A stretch of 64,000 bases of DNA, from contig NZ_JAJKLK010000026.1 of the NCBI RefSeq assembly GCF_020982545.1, positions 62,001 to 126,000 on the forward strand, read 5' to 3'. The position numbers and the translations under genes were made by a program. Shown piece after piece: positions 25,399-33,049 of the stretch (positions within the stretch are counted from its first letter, which is position 1; every line of letters starts with the position of its first letter). The notes beneath the pieces are model-generated. The model saw nothing but the letters and a program-made list of their open reading frames with translations. It was not told the origin of the DNA and ran no database searches. Source of the stretch: Streptomyces sp. MNU76. GTDB lineage: Bacteria > Actinomycetota > Actinomycetes > Streptomycetales > Streptomycetaceae.

Positions 25399-26889
25399 AT
25401 GCGCTCTCCCCGCCGCCGCGCCGCCGCCGGCCTGCTCCTCGCCCCCCTGCTGACCGGCTGCTTCGCCTCGGACGGGGGGAGCGCGGACGACGCGTCCGGT
25501 GACGGCGCACGACTGCGCGTGGCCCTCGCCTTCCCGCCCGCCGAGAACTTCTCGCCCTACGGCGCCGACGCCACCCTCCTCAGCCGCCTCGGCGTCACCG
25601 AAGGCCTCACCAAGCTGGACGCCAACGGCGTCGCGGCCCCCGCGCTCGCCGAGTCCTGGACCCGCGAGAACGACCGGAACTGGCTTTTCACCTTGCGTGA
25701 GGCCACCTTCCAGGACGGCACCGAGGTCACTCCGGCCACCGTCGCCGCCGCCCTCACCCGCGCCACCGAGGCCGAGCCCGTGACCGCCGCGCTCTCCGGC
25801 ACCGCAGTCACCGCGAAGGCCGACGGCGACCGCCGCGTGCGCGTCACCACCGAGGACCCGGACCCCGCACTGCCGTTGCGGCTCACCAGCCCCGGCCTCG
25901 CGATCCTGTCCGCCAAGGCCTACCGCGACACTCGCGTGAACCCGGTCGGCACGGCCACCGGCCCCTTCGAGATCACCAAGGTCACCGGCACCACCGCCGC
26001 CACCCTGGACCGCTTCGACGCCTACTGGGGCGGCCGCGCCCAGGCCACCGGCATCGACGCCAGGTTCATCGCCGACGGCTCCGCCCGCACCAACGCGCTG
26101 CGCACCGACCAGGTCGACATCGCCGAGGCCGTCCCCGTGTCGCAGGCCGCCACCCTCGACAAGGGCACCCGCCGCGAGACGGCCACCACCCGCACCACCA
26201 GCCTCCTGCTCAACACCGAGTCCGGCGCCTTCAAGGACCCGAAGCTGCGGGCCGCCGCCCGTGAGGCCGTCGACGGCTCCCTCCTCGCCGACGACGTGTA
26301 CGAGGGCCACGCCGACGCCGGAGTCGGCATCTTCGGCCCCGCCGTGACCTGGGCCGCCGCCCAGCGCGTCGAACCGGCAGGCCGCGCGAAGGCCGGCGAC
26401 CCCGACGGCACCTCCGTCACCCTCGCCACGTACGACAACCGGCCCGAACTGCCCGAGGTCGCCCAGGTGCTGCAACAGCAGCTCAGGGAAGCCGGGTTCG
26501 AGGTGAAACTGGAGGTCCGCGAGTACTCGCGGCTGGAGAGCGACGCCCTCGCCGGCAAGTTCGACGCCTTCGTCGGCGCCCGCAACTCCCTGCTCGACAC
26601 CGGCGACCCCGTCTCCATCCTCGCCAGCGACTTCACCTGCGACGGCAGTTACAACCTCGCGTTGCTCTGCGACAAGAAGGTCGACCGGGCCGTCGCCGCC
26701 GCCGAGAAGGAGTCGGACACCGCGCAGCGGCAGCGGGCGGCGATGAACGCCGAGTCCGAGATCCTCGGCACCGACTCCACCGTCCCGCTCGTCCACCAGC
26801 GGATCATCACCGGCGTCGGCGCATCGGTCCGGGGCGTGATCCTCGACCCGTACGAGCGCACACTGGTCGGAACGGGGACCCGGCGCTGA
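25399..26889 (+). CDS. Extracellular solute-binding lipoprotein, family 5 (oligopeptide/nickel/metallophore type)
   Basis: A 496-residue binding protein from ATG 25399 (AAGGA just upstream). The signal peptide ends in the lipobox LLTGC, so it is membrane anchored outside the cell. SBP_bac_5 features include LTKLDANGVAAPALAESWTR, WLFTLREATFQDGTEVTPAT and the two-domain OppA/NikA layout, with NTESGAFKDPKLRAAAREAV. The family carries peptides, nickel or metal-opine complexes. The Zur-like box upstream and the MFS exporter downstream favour a metal-related ligand. Its stop overlaps the permease start (CTGA), so the genes were one operon. Confidence 0.9.
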   Translation: MRSPRRRAAAGLLLAPLLTGCFASDGGSADDASGDGARLRVALAFPPAENFSPYGADATLLSRLGVTEGLTKLDANGVAAPALAESWTRENDRNWLFTLREATFQDGTEVTPATVAAALTRATEAEPVTAALSGTAVTAKADGDRRVRVTTEDPDPALPLRLTSPGLAILSAKAYRDTRVNPVGTATGPFEITKVTGTTAATLDRFDAYWGGRAQATGIDARFIADGSARTNALRTDQVDIAEAVPVSQAATLDKGTRRETATTRTTSLLLNTESGAFKDPKLRAAAREAVDGSLLADDVYEGHADAGVGIFGPAVTWAAAQRVEPAGRAKAGDPDGTSVTLATYDNRPELPEVAQVLQQQLREAGFEVKLEVREYSRLESDALAGKFDAFVGARNSLLDTGDPVSILASDFTCDGSYNLALLCDKKVDRAVAAAEKESDTAQRQRAAMNAESEILGTDSTVPLVHQRIITGVGASVRGVILDPYERTLVGTGTRR

Positions 26890-27902
26890 CACGGGCACTC
26901 TGGCGGACCCTGCTCGCCGTGGGACTGCTGTGCGGCATCGGCCTGCTGCCCTGGCTGTCGCGCACCGACCCGGCGCTCACCGTCCTCAAGGCACGCTCCG
27001 CCGAACGCGACCCGACGCCGGAGGTCCTGGCGGCCGTACGCGACGAACTCGGCCTCGACGCCGGCCCCTTGCGACTCCTGGAGGAGTGGTTCGGCGGACT
27101 GGCCCGGGGCGACGCGGGCCAGTCGTGGATCTCCGGCGCCGAGGTCACCCCCTCCGTCCTCCAGGCCCTCGGCGTCTCCCTGCTGCTGATGGCCGCCGCG
27201 CTCGTCGTCGCGGCGGCCACCGCCGCAGCGGTCTGCGCCCGCACCCTGTGGCTCGGCGCGCACCGCCGCCTCGACGACCGCCGGGGCGGCGGCAGCGGCG
27301 CCGCGCTGCTCGCCGCGCTGCCCGAGTTCCTCACCGCCTCCGTGCTCGCCGTCGTCGTCGGGGTGCACCTCGGCTGGCTGCCCGCGCTCGGCTGGCACGG
27401 GCCGCGGTGGACGGTGCTGCCCGCCCTCGCCCTCGGCCTGCCCGCCGGCGCGCTGCTCGGCCGGCTGCTCGACGACCTGCTGCCCGGCGCCTTCGCCGAA
27501 CCCTGGGCGCTCGCCGCCGCCGCACGAGGCGTACCGGGGCGGGCCACCGCCCGCCACGCCGTACGCCGCTGTCTGCCCGGACTGCTGCCCAACCTCGGCC
27601 TGTTCGTGGTCGGCCTCACCGGCGGGGCCGTCACCGTCGAGCAGGTCTTCGACATACCCGGCCTCGGCCGCACCACCCTCCAGGCCGCCCTCGCCCAGGA
27701 CCTCCCCGTCCTCCAGGCGGGCACTCTCGCCCTCGTCCTGCTCGCCGCCGCGGCCGGTGCCCTAGGGCCTGTATGGAGTTGTGATCTCGTGAGCCCCCGG
27801 CCTGGGAAAGCCGGGGGCCCTGGGGTAAAACGGTGGGGTGTCTCGACCTCAACTTTCGGATGCCGAGTGGGAGTTCGTCTCCCCGTTCCTGCCGGTCGGT
27901 GA
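26886..27902 (+). pseudogene. ABC permease (DppB-like half) truncated by insertion sequences
   Basis: First permease module of a peptide/nickel-type importer. A CTG start at 26886 overlapping the binding-protein stop gives a complete first helix (TRALWRTLLAVGLLCGIGLL); GTG 26919 is the first standard start. The family pattern EPWALAAAARGVPGRATARH, then LGLFVVGLTGGAVTVEQVF and DIPGLGRTTLQAALAQDLPV, is intact. Host sequence ends at the CTAG of 27762-27765; the frame then runs into the IS and stops at 27902. Joining the far side at 30238 gives GALARLAARLLIGPALRDGA in the same frame as the second permease, so the original gene encoded one fused double permease. Confidence 0.85.
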
Positions 27903-28832
27903 GTATGGGCCGTACCCGGAGAATCTGCGGGCGCACTTCGAGGGCATCGTGTGGCGGTTCAGGAACGGGGCGAAATGGCGGGAGTTGCCCGAACGGTTCG
28001 GGCGCTGGTCCACCGTTTACGGCCGGTTTCGGCAGTGGCGGGATGCCGGGGTGTTCACCGCGGTGTTCCAGGGTGCGATCGCCGAGGCGGCGAAGCGGGG
28101 CCTGGTGGACTTGTCGCTGGTCAGCGTGGACTCGACCACGGTCCGGGCCCATCATGATGCTGCCGGGATGATCGTGGAGCCCGAGATCCTGGACGTGCTG
28201 GAGAAGGCCGCCGCGGAAAAAGGGGCGCCGGCCAGGAACAAGACGGGCAGCTGGACCCGGAGCGGGAAGAACGACGACGTGTGAGGCGTCGCCGCAGGGC
28301 CCGGCTCGCCGCTGCTGACCTGGGGCGTTCCCGCGGCGGACTGACCACGAAGACGCACCTGTCCTGTGTGTGCCGCAGTGCCTGCCCCTCTCACTGAAGA
28401 TCACTGCGGGGCAAGCCGGGGACAGTCCGCAGTTCATCCCCGTCCTGAACAAGATCCACGTCCCCGGCCCGGTCGGCCGGCCCCGCACCCGGCCGGACGC
28501 AGTCGCGGGCGATAAGGCGTACTCGTCCCGCCAGAACCGTTCCCACCTGCGCAAACGCGGGATCAAAGCGGTCATCCCCGAGAAGAAGGATCAGGCCGCC
28601 CACCGCAAGAACCGTGGCTCACGCGGCGGACGGCCCGTCACCTGGGACAAGCAGTTGTACAAGCTCCGCAACAGCGTCGAACGCACCATCAACAAGATCA
28701 AGGACTGGCGTGGCCTCGCCGTCCGCTACGACAAAAAGCCTGAAAGCTACCAGGCCGGACTCGAATTATGCGCCGGCCTCCTCTGGATCCGACACCTCGG
28801 ATCACAGCCTTGATCACAACTCCATACAGACC
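27766..28832 (+). mobile_element. IS5-family insertion sequence (1067 bp)
   Basis: Bounded by inverted ends: left CCTGTATGGAGTTGTGATC, and right its complement with one mismatch (GGGCCTG versus GGGTCTG). CTAG flanks both sides (27762-27765 and 28833-28836), consistent with a duplicated or shared palindromic target. It carries one transposase region on the plus strand. It interrupts the double permease gene and abuts a second element. Confidence 0.88.
27838..28813 (+). pseudogene. IS5-family transposase in at least three reading frames
   Basis: The N-terminal part (27838-28284) starts MSRPQLSDAEWEFVSPFLPV, a DUF4096-type helical domain, and holds the first catalytic aspartate in SLVSVDSTTVRAHHDA. 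The C-terminal part (28370-28813) has AVAGDKAYSSRQNRSHLRKR (second aspartate) and NSVERTINKIKDWRGLAVRY (glutamate). Between them LGRSRGGLTTKTHL is in a third frame. Some IS5 elements use one programmed frameshift, but two shifts within 100 bases point to inactivation or sequence errors. Confidence 0.82.
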
Positions 28833-28836
28833 CTAG

Positions 28837-30233
28837 TACTGCAACGGTGCTTGTTCTGAGTACTGGGCAGTTCAGGGGCTGTGTCCGCGTCGTTTGTAGT
28901 GGCTGATGCGGGCTTGGTGCTGGCGTCGGCGGCGCCAGTGGGACCAGTGCAGGATGTGGTCGACCGGTGCTGGTCGGCGGTTGGTGAGGCGGGTTATCAG
29001 GCGTCGGATTTCGGCGAGGCTGAGGTGGATGAGCTGGGAGGATCCGTTTCTGCTTTGTCCGTGTCCAGCTGTCGGGCCCGCAGGACGGTCAGGCAGGCGT
29101 GGGCGGCCATGGCCAGAGTCATGTGGCGGTGCCAGCCGGGGTAGCGGCGGACCTGGTAGTCGTCCAGGCCGCATTCCTGCTTGGCGGTCTGGAAGCATTC
29201 CTCGACCGCCCAGCGGCTGCCCGCGATGCGGATCAGCTCGTCCAGCGTCGTGTCGGCGGGACAGTAGGCGATGTAGTAGGAGATCTCCTCGGGCCTGCTC
29301 ACGCTGCGGCGGGCGAGGACCGCCGGCACTGGGTCCTCGCGGTGCCAGGGCCTCACTTCGACGCGGGCCCAGTCGTAGATCCGTCGGCCATGTGCTCCCT
29401 CGCCGCAGGAACGGCGTTTCCATTTCTGCCGGGGCAGGCCGGGGAACAGGTCGTGGACGGGGTGGTCGATGGACCAGCGGGTGACGACGGTGTCGTGCCG
29501 GGTGGTGGCCATGACGTGGAAGACGTCCGCTTGCTCGAGCTCGAACCGCCAGCCCTTGCTGTAGCCGTAGGCGGCGTCCGCCGTGACCCAGGCGAACGGG
29601 ATCTTGTCGGCGATGGCCCGGCGGACCATCGCCTTGGCCATGGCCACCTTCGTGGCGAAGGCGACGTGGTCGTCGATGCCCGCCCGGCGGCAGCGTTCCC
29701 GGTCGTCCGTCCAGGACGTGGGCAGATACAGACGGCGGTCGATCAACGTGCGTCCGCGGCCGGTGGCGTAGGCGAGGAACACGCCGATCTGGCAGTTCTC
29801 CGTGCGGTAGCGGTGCCGGAGTACTGCCTTTGCACCCCGGCCGAACGGACGCCCTTCTTCAGAAAGCCGGTGTCGTCGACGATCAGGACGGCATCGCTGT
29901 CTCCGAGGTGTTCCACCACGTAGTCGCGTACGTCGTTCAGGACCTCGTCGGCGTCCCACTCAATCCGGTTCAGCAGCCGGTGGATGCGATCGGGACCCGC
30001 GTGTCCTGCCTCCTCCGCCAGCGTCCAGCCGTTCTTGCGCTGCAGCGGCGCAACCAGCCCACGCATGTAAGCCAGCGCCGACTGACGCGGCTCCTCCCGG
30101 TTGAACCGGTGCACGAACCGCTCATGCAGAGCACCCAGTTCACCCGCCCACAACCTGACATCAGCAAGGTCCCCACCCATGACCACACCAACGACAGAGC
30201 TGGCCAGCAGTCACGGCAAAGACCGTTGCAGTA
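28837..30233 (-). mobile_element. IS701-family insertion sequence (1397 bp)
   Basis: Ends are TACTGCAACGGT on the left and its exact complement on the right (30222-30233), with partial similarity further in. CTAG lies immediately outside each end (28833-28836 and 30234-30237), the 4-base YTAR-type target duplication expected for IS701. The left CTAG is shared with the neighbouring IS5 element, so the two elements used the same target. Confidence 0.9.
28872..30186 (-). pseudogene. IS701-family transposase with two frame disruptions
   Basis: DDE transposase on the minus strand. The N-terminal part (30186 to about 29830) includes HERFVHRFNREEPRQSALAY, VLIVDDTGFLKKGVRSAGVQ and RQYSGT. The core continues in a second frame (RTENCQIGVFLAYATGRGRT, WVTADAAYGYSKGWR, SRWAVEECFQTAKQECGLDD). 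The last part (QLIHLSLAEIRRLITRLTNR, HILHWSHWRRRRQHQARISH) is in a third frame and stops at 28872. Junctions at about 29826 and 29040 each fit loss of one base, the latter in a C run. Repaired, the protein is about 435 residues, the usual length. Confidence 0.85.
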
Positions 30234-30308
30234 CTAGCCCGTCTCGCCGCCCGCCTCCTCATCGGCCCCGCCCTCCGCGACGGCGCGCTCCACTCCCTGC
30301 ACCGCCCC

Positions 30309-31076
30309 GTGCCACCGGTCCCGAGCCGCGCCCCCCTGCTGCACGGCGCCCTCCTGCTGACGGTCGTGGCGCTCGGTCTGGCCCGCGACCCGCTGGCCCT
30401 CGACACCGGCGCCCGGCTCCGACCACCCTCCTGGGCACACCCGTTGGGCACCGACGCACTCGGCCGCGATCTCCTCGCCCGCATCGGCCACGGCGCCTTC
30501 ACCACCCTCGCCCTGGCCGTCACGATCAGTGCCGCCGCGCTGCTGACGGGCCTCCTGCTCGGGCTGCTGCCGCGCCTGTCCGGGCCCCTCGTCGACACCG
30601 TCAACGCCGTCCCCGCGGTCCTCGCGGGTCTCCTCGTCGCCGGAGCGGCGGGCGGCGGAGCGGCGACACCCGCGCTGGCCGTGGCCGCCGTCGCCTGGGT
30701 GCCCCTGGCCGCGCACACCACGGCCCTGCTCGAACAGGAACGGGCCACGACCCACATCACGGCCACGAAAGGGCTCGGCGCGGACGACACCTACCTGCTC
30801 CGCCGCGAACTGCTTCCCGCCGTACTGCCACCCGTGGCCCGGCACGCCCTGCTCCGGCTGCCCGGCGTGGCCCTCGCCCTGACCTCGCTGGGCTTCCTCG
30901 GCCTGGGCGCGCAGCCGCCGGACCCCGAATGGGGCCTCCTCCTCGCCGAGAACCAGCCCTACGCCGAACGCGCCCCCTGGGCCGTCCTCGCCCCCGCCGG
31001 CGCGCTCGCCCTCCTCGGCGCGCTCGCGGTCACGGCGGCGGGCGGGGTGCGGTGGCCGCGCCGGCCGCGCGCCTGA
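30309..31076 (+). CDS. ABC permease, DppC-like half (was fused to the first permease)
   Basis: Second permease module of the family-5 importer, 255 residues from GTG 30309. Family features: HPLGTDALGRDLLARIGHGA, typical of DppC/OppC, and the EAA-like loop THITATKGLGADDTYLLRRE with LPAVLPPVARHALLRLPGVA. The frame is open back to the IS701 edge at 30234 and continues the first permease frame (ARLAARLLIGPALRDGALHS), so before insertion the two formed one chain. It may still be translated from internal starts but without its partner half. No ATPase gene follows; one would have to be supplied from elsewhere. Confidence 0.85.
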   Translation: MPPVPSRAPLLHGALLLTVVALGLARDPLALDTGARLRPPSWAHPLGTDALGRDLLARIGHGAFTTLALAVTISAAALLTGLLLGLLPRLSGPLVDTVNAVPAVLAGLLVAGAAGGGAATPALAVAAVAWVPLAAHTTALLEQERATTHITATKGLGADDTYLLRRELLPAVLPPVARHALLRLPGVALALTSLGFLGLGAQPPDPEWGLLLAENQPYAERAPWAVLAPAGALALLGALAVTAAGGVRWPRRPRA

Positions 31077-31129
31077 GCCGTACACCGCCGACCCAGGCCC
31101 ACCACCGCCCCCACCGTCGGAGAGACCGG

Positions 31130-32491
31130 ATGACCGAGCCCGCACAGCACCCGCCCGCGACGCCCGCGGGGCGAACGACCGGAGAGAGGACGCAGAGAGA
31201 GGAAGGAACGCGCACGGCGGTCGGCGGCGCGGCCGCAACGGTGTCGCGGCGCGGTACCTGGGCGAAGCTCAACCCGCTCCTGCGGCTGCTGATCCTCACC
31301 CAACTCGCCTTCAACGTCGGCTTCTTCGCGGTGCTGCCGTTCCTCGCCGAACACCTCGGCACGGCGATCGGCATGGCCGGCTGGATGGTCGGCTTCGTGC
31401 TCGGACTGCGCACCTTCAGCCAGCAGGGGCTGTTCGTGGTCGGCGGAGCGCTCGCCGACCGGTACGGCGTACGGCCCGTGGTGCTGGCCGGGTGCGCGCT
31501 GCGGATCGCCGGGTTCGCGTGGCTCGGGTACGCGGACGAGGACTGGTCGGTCATCGCGTCCGTCCTCCTGATCGGCTTCGCCGCCGCCCTCTTCTCCCCG
31601 GCCGTCGAGTCCGAGGTCGCCCGGCAGGCGGTGGTCTGGGAGGAATCGGGCGGCGGGCCCCGGACCGGCGTGCTCGCGCTGTTCACGGTGGCGGGGCAGG
31701 CCGGGGCCTTCGTCGGGCCGCTCATCGGGGCGTTGCTCCTGGCCGTCGACTTCCGGGTGGTCTGCCTCGCGGGCGCCGGCGTCTTCGCCCTCGTCCTCGC
31801 CGGGCACTACCTGCTGCTGCCACAGCACATTCCGGGCCGGGAACGGGTCGAGGTGCGGGGCGGCCTCGGCGGACTGCTGCGCAACCGGCGGTTCCTGGCG
31901 CTGTGTTGCGCGTACGGCGCGTACCTGCTGGCCTACAACCAGCTGTATCTGCTCCTTCCCGACGAGGTGGAGCGGGCGACGGGCTCCCAGTCCGCGCTGG
32001 CCTGGCTCTTCGGGCTGTCCTCGCTGCTGGTCGTGGCGGCGCAGCTGCCGGTGACGCGGTGGGCGGCCGGGCGGCTCGATCTGCGGCGGTCCATGGCCTG
32101 GGGGCTGCTCCTGATCGCCTCGGGGTTCGGGGTGGTGGGCCTGGCGCGGCCCGCCGAGTGGACCGGCACGGCGGGATTGCTGCCCGCCGCCGGGTTCGTG
32201 GTGCTGCTGACGGTGGGCCAGATGCTGGTGGCTCCGGCGGCGCGCGCATGGGTGCCCGACCTCGCCGTGAAGGGCCGCCTGGGGCTCTACACCGGGGCGA
32301 TGTCCTCCGTTTCCGGCCTGATCGTGCTGGTGGGAAGCACGGCGGCGGGCGCCCTGATGGACGCGAACCTGCCCGCCCCCGTGCCGTGGCTCGCACTCGC
32401 CGCCGTGCCGGTCGCCTCGGTCCTCCTCGTCCCGGGGCCGGTGCCCACCGCGCGCAAGAAATCAGGTGCCCTCGGCACACCCTCCGGCTAG
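31130..32491 (+). CDS. MFS transporter (drug/metallophore exporter type)
   Basis: Twelve-helix major facilitator of 453 residues, ATG 31130 with GGAGAG about 6 bases upstream. A hydrophilic N-terminus (about 45 residues) is followed by LLILTQLAFNVGFFAVLPFL and the conserved loop GALADRYGVRPVVLAGCALR. The second half includes LTVGQMLVAPAARAWVPDLA. It begins 54 bases after the permease stop and probably belongs to the same unit. MFS proteins next to family-5 importers export the metal chelator in staphylopine-like systems (CntE), so that role is suggested here; simple drug export is the alternative. Confidence 0.88.
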   Translation: MTEPAQHPPATPAGRTTGERTQREEGTRTAVGGAAATVSRRGTWAKLNPLLRLLILTQLAFNVGFFAVLPFLAEHLGTAIGMAGWMVGFVLGLRTFSQQGLFVVGGALADRYGVRPVVLAGCALRIAGFAWLGYADEDWSVIASVLLIGFAAALFSPAVESEVARQAVVWEESGGGPRTGVLALFTVAGQAGAFVGPLIGALLLAVDFRVVCLAGAGVFALVLAGHYLLLPQHIPGRERVEVRGGLGGLLRNRRFLALCCAYGAYLLAYNQLYLLLPDEVERATGSQSALAWLFGLSSLLVVAAQLPVTRWAAGRLDLRRSMAWGLLLIASGFGVVGLARPAEWTGTAGLLPAAGFVVLLTVGQMLVAPAARAWVPDLAVKGRLGLYTGAMSSVSGLIVLVGSTAAGALMDANLPAPVPWLALAAVPVASVLLVPGPVPTARKKSGALGTPSG

Positions 32492-32500
32492 GGTCGCGCG

Positions 32501-32995
32501 ATGCCCGAGTTGCAGCGGCTGCGTGCCGAACACGCCACGGCGGTCCTGGATTTCGAACTGGCCAACCGTGCCTGGTTCGCCGCCTCGGTCCCCGACCGCG
32601 GCGATGCCTTCTTCGACCGGTTCACCGACCGGTACGACGCCCTGCTGGCCGAACAGGAGGCGGGCGTCTGCGCCTTCCATGTACTCGTCGCCGAGGACGG
32701 CTCGGTACTCGGCAGGTTCAACCTGGTCGACATCGAGAACGGTTCCGCGCACCTCGGCTATCGGGTCGCCCAGCACGTCGCCGGCCACGGCGTGGCGACC
32801 GCGACCGTACGGCAGCTGTGCCGGTCGGCGCCGGACCGCTACGGCCTGCGCACCCTGCGGGCGGCCGTGGCCCACCGCAACGCCGCCTCCCGGAAGGTGC
32901 TGATCAAAGCCGGGTTCGTGCCCGTCGATGCGGCCGCCCCGGACGACCTGAGCGGTGAACCGGGCACCTGCTACGAGCGCGACCTGTCGCACTGA
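32501..32995 (+). CDS. GNAT acetyltransferase (RimJ/RimL-like)
   Basis: A 164-residue N-acetyltransferase starting 10 bases after the MFS stop, so almost certainly co-transcribed. Family features are VLDFELANRAWFAASVPDRG near the N-terminus, LGRFNLVDIENGSAHLGYRV, HVAGHGVATATVRQLCRSAP (the CoA loop) and HRNAASRKVLIKAGFVPV, the RimJ-type C-terminal motif. Likely acceptor is a protein N-terminus or small amine; unknown. Confidence 0.92.
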   Translation: MPELQRLRAEHATAVLDFELANRAWFAASVPDRGDAFFDRFTDRYDALLAEQEAGVCAFHVLVAEDGSVLGRFNLVDIENGSAHLGYRVAQHVAGHGVATATVRQLCRSAPDRYGLRTLRAAVAHRNAASRKVLIKAGFVPVDAAAPDDLSGEPGTCYERDLSH

Positions 32996-33007
32996 CCGGC
33001 AAGAAAT

Positions 33008-33024
33008 CCGGGGCGGAGCCCCGG
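33008..33024. terminator. CCGGGGC-GGA-GCCCCGG hairpin between convergent genes
   Basis: A perfect 7-bp stem with a GGA loop lies between the acetyltransferase (ends 32995) and the export ABC protein on the other strand (ends 33050). It is a likely bidirectional terminator, without a T tract, as is common in Streptomyces. Confidence 0.6.
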
Positions 33025-33049
33025 AAACGGGACGGGCAGAGGGGGTCGG

